A DNA stretch of 64,000 bases from contig NZ_JAIXTJ010000021.1 in the NCBI RefSeq assembly GCF_027483985.1, positions 29,447-93,446 on the forward strand. Reading direction: 5' to 3'. The DNA comes from Flavobacterium sp. (GTDB lineage Bacteria; Bacteroidota; Bacteroidia; Flavobacteriales; Flavobacteriaceae). Each line of letters opens with the position of its first letter. The first letter of the stretch is position 1. Both the position numbers and the translations under genes were made by a program. Below are positions 8,209 to 16,882 of this stretch, one piece after another. The notes under the pieces are model-generated. The model saw only the letters and a program-made list of their open reading frames with translations, made no database searches and had not been told where the DNA came from.

Positions 8209-8258
8209 CAAAAAAAAATCCAAATCTCAATGTTACTTCAGATTTGGATTATATTTTT
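8209..8258 (-). terminator. terminator after serA
   Basis: Stem AATCCAAATCT (8217-8227) / AGATTTGGATT (8240-8250), 11 perfect base pairs, with T-runs on both strands. It closes the serC-serA transcript. Confidence 0.75.
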
Positions 8259-8272
8259 TTTACAAAAAAGGA

Positions 8273-9226
8273 TTACTTTTTTAATAAGCCAATAATCTGT
8301 TCGGCTAATTCCGTCCCGATTCTGTCTTGTGCTTCAAGTGTTGCTGCGCCAATATGTGGCGTTAATGAAATTCTTGGATGCATTAAAATTTTAATTTCAG
8401 GTGTTGGTTCGTTTTCAAAAACATCTAATCCTGCAAAAAGAATTTTGTCATTGTCTAAAGCTTCAATTAAAGCAACTTCATTAATTACTCCACCACGAGC
8501 ACAATTTACGATTCCAACATTTTCTTTCATTTGAGCAATTTCATTTGCATCAATTACATAACCTTCTTGCGCAGGAACGTGAAGTGTAATAAAGTCAGAA
8601 TGTTTGAACAAATCCTCTAATGGTTCTGTAATAATATCAACATTAATGAATTGACCCGTGTAAAAATCAACTCTAATTTCGGCATTGCTTAAAAATTTAT
8701 CTGCTGCAATAACTTTCATTCCAAGTCCAAGTGCCATTTTAGCAACCGCTTGACCAATTCTTCCAAAACCTATAATTCCCAACGTTTTGCCTCGAAGTTC
8801 GATACCACTTGCGTAAGCTTTTTTCAAACCTTCAAAATTAGTATCACCTTCAAGAGGCATATTTCTATTCGAATCGTGCAAGAAACGAACACCAGTAAAT
8901 AAATGTGCAAATACCAACTCGGCAACACTTTCTGACGATGATGCAGGAGTATTGATTACGTGTATTCCTTTTGCACGAGCGTATTCAACATCAATATTGT
9001 CCATTCCAACGCCACCACGACCGATGATTTTTAAATTTGGACACGCGTCAATAATATCTTTACGAACTTTGGTTGCACTACGTACTAAAATTACATCAAC
9101 ATTATTGGAATTGATGAAATTCGCCACTTGTTCTTGAGCTACTTTGGTAGTAATTACTTCAAATCCACCTTTTTCTAAAGCTTTGATTCCGCTTTTTGAA
9201 ATTCCGTCGTTAGCTAATACTTTCAT
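8273..9226 (-). CDS. serA: D-3-phosphoglycerate dehydrogenase (short form)
   Basis: The 317-residue D-2-hydroxyacid dehydrogenase oxidises 3-phosphoglycerate to 3-phosphohydroxypyruvate with NAD in serine synthesis. The NAD-binding motif GFGRIG is at 153-158; the catalytic Arg is in NCARGG, the Glu in FENEP and the His in TPHIGA. It lacks the C-terminal ACT/ASB domains of long SerA, as is usual in Bacteroidota. The start is placed at the ATG 9224-9226 (MKVLANDGIS), the family's normal N-terminus, rather than 12 codons upstream. It lies 57 bases downstream of serC, which fixes the pathway. Confidence 0.92.
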   Translation of the reverse strand: MKVLANDGISKSGIKALEKGGFEVITTKVAQEQVANFINSNNVDVILVRSATKVRKDIIDACPNLKIIGRGGVGMDNIDVEYARAKGIHVINTPASSSESVAELVFAHLFTGVRFLHDSNRNMPLEGDTNFEGLKKAYASGIELRGKTLGIIGFGRIGQAVAKMALGLGMKVIAADKFLSNAEIRVDFYTGQFINVDIITEPLEDLFKHSDFITLHVPAQEGYVIDANEIAQMKENVGIVNCARGGVINEVALIEALDNDKILFAGLDVFENEPTPEIKILMHPRISLTPHIGAATLEAQDRIGTELAEQIIGLLKK

Positions 9227-9283
9227 AATTTGGTTTATGAGTTTAAAAGTTGGAAAACTCAATTAAATTTATTTTTTATTTTT

Positions 9284-10354
9284 TTATATTTTAGTTTCAA
9301 GCTCTTTCATTACATCAACTAAAATTTGAACACTTTCCAATGGCAAAGCATTGTACATTGAAGCACGATAACCTCCAACAGAACGATGGCCAGGCAACCC
9401 AGAAATTCCTGCTTCTTTCCACATTTTGTCAAAAATAGGAGCGTGGTTTTCATCGTTTAGTAAAAACGTTGCGTTCATAACACTTCTATCTTCAACGGCT
9501 GCAGTTCCTTTAAATAATGGATTTCTGTCGATTTCTGTATATAATAAGTTGGCTTTGGCTTCGTTGGCTTTTTCAATTGCTACAATTCCGCCAAGGTTTT
9601 TCAACCATTGCAAAGTCAAAAGCGATGCATAAATAGGAAAAACAGGTGGCGTATTGTACATACTTTCTGCTTTGATATGTTTTTCATAATCGAGCATACT
9701 TGGAATATATCTCCCAGATTTTCCTAAAATTTCTTCTTTTACTATTACTAATGTTGTTCCAGCTGGACCCATATTTTTTTGAGCTCCAGCATAAATCAAA
9801 TCAAATTTTGAAAAATCTAAAGTTCTTGAAAAAATATCCGAACTCATATCACAAACTACAGGAACATTTGTATTTGGAAACGACTTCATCTGTGTTCCAA
9901 AAATAGTATTGTTGCTCGTACAGTGAAAGTAAGAAGCATCTTCAGGAATACTAAATCCTTTCGGAATATGATTGTAATTTTGCTCTTTAGACGAACCTAC
10001 GACTATCGTTTCGCCAAAATGTTTCGCTTCTTTAATTGCATTATTTGCCCAAGTTCCAGTGTCTAAATAAGCTGCTTTTCCATCAGTTTTCATTAAATTA
10101 TAAGGAACCATTAGGAACTCTAAACTAGCTCCACCAGCTAAAAATAGCGCTTGATATCCTTTTCCTTCTAATCCTAAAAGTTCTAAAGCTAGAGCTCTTG
10201 CTTCGTCCATAACGGCAACAAAATCTTTGCTTCTATGAGAAATTTCTAAAATAGATAAATCGGAATTGTTAAAATTTAAAATGGCTTCTGCTGATTTTTC
10301 AAATACTTCTTGTGGAAGAATACAAGGTCCGGCGCTGTAGTTGTGTTTTTTCAT
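9284..10354 (-). CDS. serC: phosphoserine aminotransferase
   Basis: This 356-residue class V aminotransferase converts 3-phosphohydroxypyruvate and glutamate to phosphoserine. It starts MKKHNYSAGPCILP, as the family does, carries the PLP lysine at about 193 in YAGAQKNMGPAG, and ends with LPGHRSVGGYRASMYNAL. The length is normal. It lies between the acyl-CoA reductase gene and serA, all on the minus strand. The leader contains an inverted repeat (10358-10378), described separately. Confidence 0.96.
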   Translation of the reverse strand: MKKHNYSAGPCILPQEVFEKSAEAILNFNNSDLSILEISHRSKDFVAVMDEARALALELLGLEGKGYQALFLAGGASLEFLMVPYNLMKTDGKAAYLDTGTWANNAIKEAKHFGETIVVGSSKEQNYNHIPKGFSIPEDASYFHCTSNNTIFGTQMKSFPNTNVPVVCDMSSDIFSRTLDFSKFDLIYAGAQKNMGPAGTTLVIVKEEILGKSGRYIPSMLDYEKHIKAESMYNTPPVFPIYASLLTLQWLKNLGGIVAIEKANEAKANLLYTEIDRNPLFKGTAAVEDRSVMNATFLLNDENHAPIFDKMWKEAGISGLPGHRSVGGYRASMYNALPLESVQILVDVMKELETKI

Positions 10355-10357
10355 TTT

Positions 10358-10378
10358 ATTCTGAATTTATTTCAGAAT
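10358..10378 (-). promoter_or_regulatory. inverted repeat in serC leader
   Basis: ATTCTGAA (10358-10365) and TTCAGAAT (10371-10378) form an 8-base-pair stem with a 5-base loop, immediately before the serC start codon (10352-10354). A third half-site TTCTGAAA lies at about 10386. It could be a protein-binding site or a hairpin affecting serC translation. Confidence 0.35.
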
Positions 10379-10521
10379 TTTTTTTCTTCTGAAATCGTGT
10401 AAAATTTTAAAGCGCAAATTTCGTGAATAGCTAATGAAATTGCGATTAGAATTTGACAATAATAAACCCTTGTTATTAACGAAATCGTTTTAGTTTATAA
10501 CAATTTTTGAGAATAATGCAG

Positions 10522-11580
10522 TTAAATCTGTTGAAGAAATGCTAAAGTATCAACGTTATCAGCATAATCCCATAGATTTGGTTTTTGAGTTTGCCCAAAC
10601 GCAATGGAACCTGAAATTAAATCATTAGAAACAATGCATTGAATTTGATCTGCATCATTTTCTAAACGTGATTTTATCTCATTCAGATTGTCATAATATT
10701 CATAAAAAACAGACGAAATAGGTGAAGAATAACTGGTGTCTTCTTTTATTGTAAGAAATTCATTATCTAATAATTTGAAATTGCTCATTAAAAAAACGGC
10801 TTTGTTATAATCATAATTATTAGAATATTTTTCGTAAAATATGACGTCTTTATATTCGTAAATAGCTTTAAAGAAATTTTCAAAATTGTAGTCTTTTGGA
10901 ACAAATAATTTAGAAACATTACGGCAACCCAAACCAAAGTATCTAAAAATATCTTCGCCTAGATTTACCAAATCCTCGTGTGACTCATTTCCGGTTAAAA
11001 TGGCAACCGAATTTCTATTTTTGCGAATAATACTGGGTTTATCTTTAAAGTAAAATTCGAAGTATCTCGCAGTATTATTACTTCCGGTTGCTATTACGGC
11101 ATCAAAATTTTCTAATTTTCCTTCTGTAAATGTTATGTACTTTTCTAATTCAGAATTTAGAGAAATTAAATACTTGGCCAAAAAAGGCAATAGTTTTTGA
11201 TCGTTTGAAGATGTTTTTACCAAAACTTTATGACCAGAAACGATAACCGATAAAAAATCGTGGAAACCCACTAGTGGAATGTTTCCTGCAAGAATTAATC
11301 CAACGGTTTTTGTATTGATTGTAGAGAAATCATAATTTAATAACCATTGGTTCAAATTTTCTTCTGTCAGAGCGTTTGCCCAAGAGTTTATAGCAAAATA
11401 TACATGTTCAGGTGTAAACCAACCATTATGGGATTGTGAAAGATCAATCAAATTTACAAAATCATCATAAAATAGATTGTTATTTAAAACCGCTTCCTTT
11501 TTGGTGTTATTATCTAACGAAAATTGGCTTAAAAACTTTCCTAATTCTACAAAAGCGTTAATTTTTTCTTTTTGTAACAT
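10522..11580 (-). CDS. acyl-CoA reductase, LuxC-like
   Basis: The 352-residue protein has the aldehyde-dehydrogenase-like layout of LuxC acyl-CoA reductases: a glycine-containing VGLILAGNIPLVGFHDFLSVI segment (about 95-115), KVLVKTSSND, and GLGCRNVSKLFVP (about 213-225), which carries the Cys expected as the acyl acceptor. These enzymes reduce fatty acyl-CoA or acyl-ACP to aldehyde; the substrate here is unknown. The ATG at 11578-11580 is preferred to a GTG at 11622, because that GTG lies inside the promoter's -7 box. The neighbourhood with serC, serA and a divergent ferredoxin recurs in Bacteroidota. Confidence 0.8.
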   Translation of the reverse strand: MLQKEKINAFVELGKFLSQFSLDNNTKKEAVLNNNLFYDDFVNLIDLSQSHNGWFTPEHVYFAINSWANALTEENLNQWLLNYDFSTINTKTVGLILAGNIPLVGFHDFLSVIVSGHKVLVKTSSNDQKLLPFLAKYLISLNSELEKYITFTEGKLENFDAVIATGSNNTARYFEFYFKDKPSIIRKNRNSVAILTGNESHEDLVNLGEDIFRYFGLGCRNVSKLFVPKDYNFENFFKAIYEYKDVIFYEKYSNNYDYNKAVFLMSNFKLLDNEFLTIKEDTSYSSPISSVFYEYYDNLNEIKSRLENDADQIQCIVSNDLISGSIAFGQTQKPNLWDYADNVDTLAFLQQI

Positions 11581-11621
11581 TTGTTTATTTGTATATGAAT
11601 GGTTTTGATTGTAATTTTGCA

Positions 11622-11629
11622 CAAAATTA
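11622..11629 (-). promoter_or_regulatory. -7 box of acyl-CoA reductase promoter
   Basis: TAATTTTG on the minus strand matches TAnnTTTG; the transcript would start about 35 bases before the ATG at 11580. It rules out the upstream GTG as a start. Confidence 0.5.
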
Positions 11630-11656
11630 GTAATAAGTAAATAGTAATAAGTAAAT
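11627..11656. repeat. heptamer array TAGTAAT / AAGTAAA
   Basis: Four heptamers (TAGTAAT, AAGTAAA, TAGTAAT, AAGTAAA) in tandem in the gap between the divergent acyl-CoA reductase and ferredoxin genes. It belongs to the family also seen at 35636-35710 and 55296-55330. Confidence 0.6.
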
Positions 11657-11685
11657 AGTTCAAAAAGTTATATGTTTTTTTTAAA

Positions 11686-11720
11686 CTCATAAACTTTTAA
11701 ACTTTTAAACTCATAAACTT
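11686..11720. repeat. octamer array, reverse GTTTANNN
   Basis: Read on the minus strand the units are GTTTATGA, GTTTAAAA, GTTTAAAA, GTTTATGA. The array ends a few bases before the ferredoxin start codon, so it occupies the ferredoxin leader. Confidence 0.6.
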
Positions 11721-11725
11721 TAAAG

Positions 11726-12076
11726 ATGGCAATTATAATAACAGACGAATGTATTAATTGTGGCGCTTGTGAGCCAGAATGTCCAAATACAGCAATATAT
11801 GAAGGCGCAGATGATTGGAGATGGAAAGACGGAACGAAGCTACGAGGAAAGGTAATTCTTCCTGATGGTACAGAAGTTGATTCTGATGCGGCACAAACTC
11901 CAGTTTCTGACGATGTTTATTATATTGTGCCAGGAAAATGTACAGAATGTAAAGGTTTTCACGAAGAACCGCAATGTGCTGCAGTTTGCCCAGTAGATTG
12001 TTGCATTCCAGATGATAATCACGTAGAAAGCGAAGAAACACTTTTAAACAGACAATCGTTTTTACATAACGAATAG
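11726..12076 (+). CDS. 4Fe-4S dicluster ferredoxin
   Basis: The 116-residue protein has two cluster motifs: [12 protein letters not shown] (about 9-20) and, after an insert of about 50 residues ([16 protein letters not shown] and neighbours), [22 protein letters not shown] (about 75-96). The long insert between the second Cys group and the C-terminal CxxxCP is typical of Alvin-type ferredoxins. It would carry electrons in the cytosol. It is divergent from the acyl-CoA reductase gene, a recurring arrangement in Bacteroidota that suggests a redox link, although none is shown here. Confidence 0.92.
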   Translation: MAIIITDECINCGACEPECPNTAIYEGADDWRWKDGTKLRGKVILPDGTEVDSDAAQTPVSDDVYYIVPGKCTECKGFHEEPQCAAVCPVDCCIPDDNHVESEETLLNRQSFLHNE

Positions 12077-12095
12077 TTTACTTTATTTTGAATAA

Positions 12096-12131
12096 AAAAA
12101 ATCCTGAAAATTTAATTTTCAGGATTTTTTA
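12096..12131. terminator. bidirectional terminator
   Basis: AATCCTGAAAA / TTTTCAGGATT (about 12099-12126) with an A-run before and a T-run after; it serves both the ferredoxin gene and the convergent TonB receptor gene. Confidence 0.8.
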
Positions 12132-12144
12132 GTTTAGGGATGTT

Positions 12145-14772
12145 TTAGAATCTAAATCCTAAACGAGCATAGTAGTAAGCGCCACTAAAACCCATTTGAA
12201 CAGAATCCCAATATCCACCAGCTTCTGTGTTACCTTGTTCGTCTTGTTTGTCTGGATAAACATTAAACAAGTTATTACTTCCGATGCTTAGTTTTAAGTC
12301 TTTAGAAAGTTTAAATCCTAATGTTAAATCGGTTACCATTTTGGCTGTGTAAATATCTTCTTCATCTGCATAATCTATTAAAATTACTTTGCTGAAACGT
12401 GTAAAAGCTAATCCTGCATCAAACCATCTTTTATTGTAATTGAAATTTAAACCAAATTTATTGTTTGGAGCTGATGCTAACAAAAATGCTTTTTCTCTTT
12501 TTCCAAAAAAGGTACCTTGGTCTAAGTTTCCATTTTTGATATTATTAATTTCCATATCATTAATGTTTCCAACAAATGTTATTCCTAATTTTGAGTCAGA
12601 AAATGATTTTTTCCAAGCAAAAACAAAATCAACTCCTTTAGTTTTTGTATCCACTCCATTGGTAAAAAATTGAGCTTCAGAAACGCCTAGGTTAAATGCT
12701 GATGCATCAAAATATCCTGTTAAAACAATTCTATCTTTAACATTGATAAGGTATCCATCAATTGTTGCTGTGAAATTTCCAAAACTAGCGGTTAATCCAA
12801 GTGATGCGTTAACTGCTTTTTCTTCATTTAATTTTTTGATTCCAAAAGCTCTTGTTACTGTTGAATTATTAGAAGCTAATAAAACTTCTGTAGCACCAGA
12901 TGAGTTAAAGTTTGTAAATTGTAAATTGTAATAAATTTGTGCCAATGATGGTGCTCTAAATCCTGAACTAACAGAACCTCTTAAATTAATTTTATCAGAA
13001 ATTTTTAATCTTGAAGCTAATTTTCCATTTAAAGTGCTACCAAAATCGCTGTAGTTTTCAAAACGAGCTGCAGCACTTACCAAGAAACTATTAGTAATAT
13101 CAAATTCTGAATCAGCATATAATGATAAATTAGTTCTAGATTTGTCTACCACATTTTTTGGAGAATATCCAGGAAATCCTTGTGATCCACCAGGTCTTGG
13201 ATTTCCAGAATCTGGATCAACCGGAATGGTTTGTGTCGTTGGATCTGTAACTACGTTTCCATTGACATCATAAGTAGAATAAGAACCTTCTTCACCTGCA
13301 AAAATTTGAAATGCTTCGGTTCTATATTCTGTACCAAACGCAAGATTCATTCCGTTCAATACCGATTTAAAGTTTTTAGAAAAATCAAGATTTAAAGTAT
13401 TTTGACTTAAACTGTGTCCACCAGCATCAAATTCAGTAGGCGAAGCATTTTCTAAAGAAGCGTTTAGTGTGCCTTTTATTAAATAATGAAAATTGTTTTT
13501 ACCATAGGTATTGCTTAAGTCCATTTTCCAACCATTTCTTTCCGTTCTAAATCCTGCAGATATTGAGTTGTCAATGATGGTTGATGTAATTCTTGGTGTA
13601 TAGCCACCAGGATAAATAGATTGAACTACGCGTTCGCCATCATTTCTAGTAAAAGCATAAGCATCGGTATCTCTATAATTTCTTCCTCCAAAAACATAAA
13701 AACTTGTTTTATCAGATACTGGAATCGATGCATTCGTAAAGAAATTAAAACCATCAATTGAAGCTTCACCAAAACCTTTTCTAAAATCGTAGCTTGGTCT
13801 AAGTGTTTTATTTTTTGTTAAATATTCGGTAGTGCAATTAGCATAACCGCCTTTTTCGCCAATTTTTACACCATAATTTGCATTAATCTTCATCGAACCA
13901 CCATCAAATGCTTGATTTTTTCCATAAGTATTTCCGTTACCATTTTGGTCTAATCTAAAACCTTTAGTATTTGGTGTTCCTGGTAAAAAATCACCTTCGG
14001 CATTTGTATTGTAAGCACCATAAGTAATAGATCCAGTAAATTCGTTTACATTGTCATTTAATACAATATTTATCACACCAGCAATTGCATCTGAACCGTA
14101 TTGAGCTGCTGCGCCATCGCGTAAGATTTCAATTCTTTTAATAGAACTTGCTGGAATAGAATTTAAATCAGTACCAGTATTTCCTCTACCACGTGTTCCA
14201 AATAAATTAACTAATGAAGATTGATGTCTTCTTTTTCCGTTGATTAAAACCAAAGTTTGGTCTGGTCCTAATCCGCGTAACGACGCTGGGTCAATGTGGT
14301 CAGCACCATCAGAACCTGATTGTTTGCTTGCATTAAATGATGGTGCTACGTATTGTAGCAATTCATTAATTTCGATTTTACCACTTTGCGTCGTAACCGC
14401 CTTAACATCGATTATATCTATAGGAACAGCCGAGTTGACTACTGTTCTTTTAGAATTTCTTGAACCAACGATTTGAACTTCATTTAGCATTTCACCTTCT
14501 TGAAGAACTACGTTGATCACGTTTAAATCTTTGGTGTTTTTTTCAGCCGTTTGATATCCAACGTAAGTAAAAATCAAAGTGGCGTCTTCTTTGACTTTAA
14601 TTTTAAAAGAGCCATCAACCTCAGTTGAAATTCCATTAGAGGTTCCTTTTTCGACAACATTTACGCCGATAAGCGGTTGGCCATTGCTGTCTTTGACCGT
14701 TCCAGATACTTGTTTTTGTGCAAATAAAATGGAACTCGAAAAAATTAAAAATAAGAGTGTAATTTTTTTCAT
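12145..14772 (-). CDS. TonB-dependent outer-membrane receptor
   Basis: The 875-residue protein has a signal peptide (MKKITLLFLIFSSSILFAQ), a carboxypeptidase-like domain (about 20-95, VSGTVKDSNGQPLIGVNVVEKGT), a plug (about 100-230, SAVPIDIIDVKAV ... LRGLGPDQTLVLINGKRRH ... IKRIEILRDGAAAQYGSDAIAGVINI) and a beta barrel ending in the aromatic YYYARLGFRF. The plug sequence is of the type seen in receptors for iron chelates or small molecules. No SusD-like partner is adjacent, so this is not a glycan PUL. Substrate is unknown. A TATATTTG box lies 30 bases upstream. Confidence 0.92.
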   Translation of the reverse strand: MKKITLLFLIFSSSILFAQKQVSGTVKDSNGQPLIGVNVVEKGTSNGISTEVDGSFKIKVKEDATLIFTYVGYQTAEKNTKDLNVINVVLQEGEMLNEVQIVGSRNSKRTVVNSAVPIDIIDVKAVTTQSGKIEINELLQYVAPSFNASKQSGSDGADHIDPASLRGLGPDQTLVLINGKRRHQSSLVNLFGTRGRGNTGTDLNSIPASSIKRIEILRDGAAAQYGSDAIAGVINIVLNDNVNEFTGSITYGAYNTNAEGDFLPGTPNTKGFRLDQNGNGNTYGKNQAFDGGSMKINANYGVKIGEKGGYANCTTEYLTKNKTLRPSYDFRKGFGEASIDGFNFFTNASIPVSDKTSFYVFGGRNYRDTDAYAFTRNDGERVVQSIYPGGYTPRITSTIIDNSISAGFRTERNGWKMDLSNTYGKNNFHYLIKGTLNASLENASPTEFDAGGHSLSQNTLNLDFSKNFKSVLNGMNLAFGTEYRTEAFQIFAGEEGSYSTYDVNGNVVTDPTTQTIPVDPDSGNPRPGGSQGFPGYSPKNVVDKSRTNLSLYADSEFDITNSFLVSAAARFENYSDFGSTLNGKLASRLKISDKINLRGSVSSGFRAPSLAQIYYNLQFTNFNSSGATEVLLASNNSTVTRAFGIKKLNEEKAVNASLGLTASFGNFTATIDGYLINVKDRIVLTGYFDASAFNLGVSEAQFFTNGVDTKTKGVDFVFAWKKSFSDSKLGITFVGNINDMEINNIKNGNLDQGTFFGKREKAFLLASAPNNKFGLNFNYNKRWFDAGLAFTRFSKVILIDYADEEDIYTAKMVTDLTLGFKLSKDLKLSIGSNNLFNVYPDKQDEQGNTEAGGYWDSVQMGFSGAYYYARLGFRF

Positions 14773-14801
14773 AAATATAAATTTGGTTTAGGTTAGTTTA
14801 A

Positions 14802-14809
14802 CAAATATA
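14802..14809 (-). promoter_or_regulatory. -7 box of TonB receptor promoter
   Basis: TATATTTG, an exact TAnnTTTG match on the minus strand, 29 bases before the ATG. No Fur-like palindrome is obvious beside it. Confidence 0.5.
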
Positions 14810-14871
14810 TATAAAAAAGCATATTTGTTTAAGTATAATTCAATTAAATGTTAAAATATGTAATTGTTTAT

Positions 14872-14879
14872 TACATTTG
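14872..14879 (+). promoter_or_regulatory. -7 box upstream of 14899 gene
   Basis: TACATTTG matches TAnnTTTG, 19 bases before the ATG at 14899. It covers codons 9-11 of a longer open frame from 14848 and so excludes that start. Confidence 0.5.
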
Positions 14880-14898
14880 TATATCAATTTATTTGAGG

Positions 14899-16062
14899 AT
14901 GAAGTATTTATTTACAATTACTTTTTTACTTTTTTCTACTTATCTACTTGGTCAAGAGGTAGAAAAAACAATTATACTCAAAGATGAAACTTCTAATTTG
15001 CCTATTGAAGATGCATCAGTCTTAGTTTTAAAATCTAAACAACTTAATTTAAGTAATACTGAGGGTAAAGTTAGTTTTGTAATTAAAGGAATTTCCACGA
15101 TTCAAATTACGCATACATCTTATATTTCTCAAACAATACGTTCGACCAGTTTAAAAGAAAAGGAAACCGTTATTTATTTGAAAAGTAATTTCAATAAATT
15201 GGATGAAATAATTTTAACGAAACAACATCCTCAAAAAATATTGGCCACATTAATTGAAAATTCATCTAAAAAACTTACTATTCCAGCCAGATTAAAAGTC
15301 TATGCTAGAGAGTTTTTTAAACTCAATGGAGCTTATTCTAATTACAATGATGGTTTGATGAATTTCCAACTTTCAGGTAAGCCAAATGATTTTAAAACTA
15401 CCATTTTGGTAGAACAAAACCGATCTTTTGGATTAGTTGATGAGTCGATTAATGACGAGCTTGTTGGCTATAATCTGAATAATATTATGCAGAATTACTA
15501 TAATTTTAAGTATCTAAATCCATTGTTAGAGCCGAGAGCTAAAAAGGAATTTGATTTTTTAATCAAAGCTCATCCAGTAAACGAAGATTATTATGTAATG
15601 ACCGCAATTCCAACCGATAATAGCGCAGCGATGTTAGACGATTACGCCATAGTTTATGATAGAAAACGAAAGATTATTATTGAAGTAAGTGCTGCAATTT
15701 CACCCACATCAATTGCTAAAGCTAAAGATAGCAATGGAAAAAATGGCAAAACGATTTACAAGTCATTTTTTAAAACAATGTATCGGTTTGATTCTAATTA
15801 CTATTATTTAATTAGTTCAAAAGAGGAGATTGGCTATGAAAAAATTTTCAAAAAAAAGACAACCGATATTGAAGTCCGAAATTACTTTGTAACTACTAAT
15901 TTTAGTAATCAAAATTATAGTTTTAAAGAAAGTGAAGTTTTTAAAGATAAAACCTTATTCAATAAAAAGAATACCATTCTAAGTAATTATTGGGAACTAT
16001 CTGGTTTAGTTGCTACAGAAGAAGAAGAACAAATCATAAAACAGGTTCAAGAAACCGATTAA
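14899..16062 (+). CDS. secreted protein with carboxypeptidase-like domain
   Basis: The 387-residue protein starts with a signal peptide (MKYLFTITFLLFSTYLLGQ) followed by a CarboxypepD_reg-like beta sandwich (about 20-105, IILKDETSNLPIEDASVLVLKSKQLNLSNTEGKVSF ... FNKLDEIIL). The remaining 280 residues are a Bacteroidota-type region of unknown function that includes LLEPRAKKEFDFLIKAHPVNEDYYVMTAIP, a pattern seen in outer-membrane or periplasmic proteins that lack a barrel. The ATG at 14899 is set by the signal peptide and the upstream promoter. It diverges from the TonB receptor and may share its regulation. Confidence 0.7.
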   Translation: MKYLFTITFLLFSTYLLGQEVEKTIILKDETSNLPIEDASVLVLKSKQLNLSNTEGKVSFVIKGISTIQITHTSYISQTIRSTSLKEKETVIYLKSNFNKLDEIILTKQHPQKILATLIENSSKKLTIPARLKVYAREFFKLNGAYSNYNDGLMNFQLSGKPNDFKTTILVEQNRSFGLVDESINDELVGYNLNNIMQNYYNFKYLNPLLEPRAKKEFDFLIKAHPVNEDYYVMTAIPTDNSAAMLDDYAIVYDRKRKIIIEVSAAISPTSIAKAKDSNGKNGKTIYKSFFKTMYRFDSNYYYLISSKEEIGYEKIFKKKTTDIEVRNYFVTTNFSNQNYSFKESEVFKDKTLFNKKNTILSNYWELSGLVATEEEEQIIKQVQETD

Positions 16063-16100
16063 AAAAAAATCCTGAATGTTGAAGTTCAGGATTTTTTTGT
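16063..16100. terminator. bidirectional terminator
   Basis: AATCCTGAA (16068-16076) / TTCAGGATT (16085-16093) with flanking A- and T-runs between convergent genes. The stem nearly equals that at 12099-12126. Confidence 0.75.
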
Positions 16101-16112
16101 TTGGGTCAAATC

Positions 16113-16655
16113 TTATTTTACAATTTCAAATTTCTCTCTTTTTAAAGCATCTGTTTTAACGTCATAGGTTTCTAAAATAAAGTTACCATCAGCATCATAA
16201 AATCCAACTGCAACTTTATTATCAGTTACATAAATATAGTTGTTATTAGATGTTTTTCTTAAAATTCCTTTTGAACTGTTGTCTATCGAATTCAAAGTAT
16301 ATCCCGATTTGTCTGATTGCATTTGGTATTTTTTACCTTCAAACATATAATAAGCAGAACGTTCTACATTTACTTCTTGAACAACGCCATCAAGTGTTAC
16401 TTTGGTAGTTTTTGTTACTTCTACTTTATTGTCTACTACTTGTGGTATGTTAATGGTATTTGCTTTTTCTTCGCCTAACTCAACCTTCTGAACTTCTTTG
16501 GTATTTACCGTTTTTACTAGTTTCTTTTCGCCTTTAGAATCTTTAATAGTTGTTACAGTTGTTTTGGTTTCTGATTTTACATTTTCAGGCGTTTGAGCAA
16601 AAAGTGTCGTCGAAAATAAAAATAAAGCGGTCATTGTTAAATTTATAGTTTTCAT
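16113..16655 (-). CDS. secreted protein of unknown function
   Basis: The 180-residue protein begins with a signal peptide (MKTINLTMTALFLFSTTLFAQ), then a Lys/Thr/Val-rich stretch (about 22-95, TETKTTVTTIKDSKGEKKLVKTVNTKEVQ) and a C-terminal segment with YYMFEGKKYQMQSDKSGYTL and VGFYDADGNFILETYDVKTD. It resembles periplasmic proteins with beta repeats but no family was recognised. It has its own -7 box (TAACTTTG, 16689-16696) and ends at a shared terminator. Confidence 0.6.
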   Translation of the reverse strand: MKTINLTMTALFLFSTTLFAQTPENVKSETKTTVTTIKDSKGEKKLVKTVNTKEVQKVELGEEKANTINIPQVVDNKVEVTKTTKVTLDGVVQEVNVERSAYYMFEGKKYQMQSDKSGYTLNSIDNSSKGILRKTSNNNYIYVTDNKVAVGFYDADGNFILETYDVKTDALKREKFEIVK

Positions 16656-16688
16656 AATTCAATTATTTAAGTTATCATTATTATTGTA

Positions 16689-16696
16689 CAAAGTTA
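16689..16696 (-). promoter_or_regulatory. -7 box before 16655 gene
   Basis: TAACTTTG on the minus strand, 33 bases before the ATG; exact TAnnTTTG match. Confidence 0.45.
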
Positions 16697-16797
16697 TCTA
16701 GCAATCAATTATTTGCTGTTACACAATTTTATTTATCATTTACACAATATTTAAGTTGATATGATTTATCAGATGACAATATTTTTAAATTAAAAAC

Positions 16798-16805
16798 TAT
16801 ATTTG
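16798..16805 (+). promoter_or_regulatory. -7 box of ychF promoter
   Basis: TATATTTG, exact consensus, about 70 bases before the ychF start. The leader holds a 12-codon frame (16828-16863, peptide MMERFCVSFYL) ending 19 bases before ychF; its significance is unknown. Confidence 0.5.
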
Positions 16806-16882
16806 CACTCTTTTAAAAATAAAACTTATGATGGAACGGTTTTGCGTTTCATTTTACCTATAAAAAATAATATTTAAGAAAT

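Noticed and set aside
11754..12041. Open frame opposite the ferredoxin gene
   Set aside because: It mirrors a strongly conserved ferredoxin on the other strand, is His/Leu-rich without a domain and has no promoter.
14848..14898. Longer start for the secreted protein at 14899
   Set aside because: The extension would put a second hydrophobic run before the signal peptide and overlaps a consensus -7 box.
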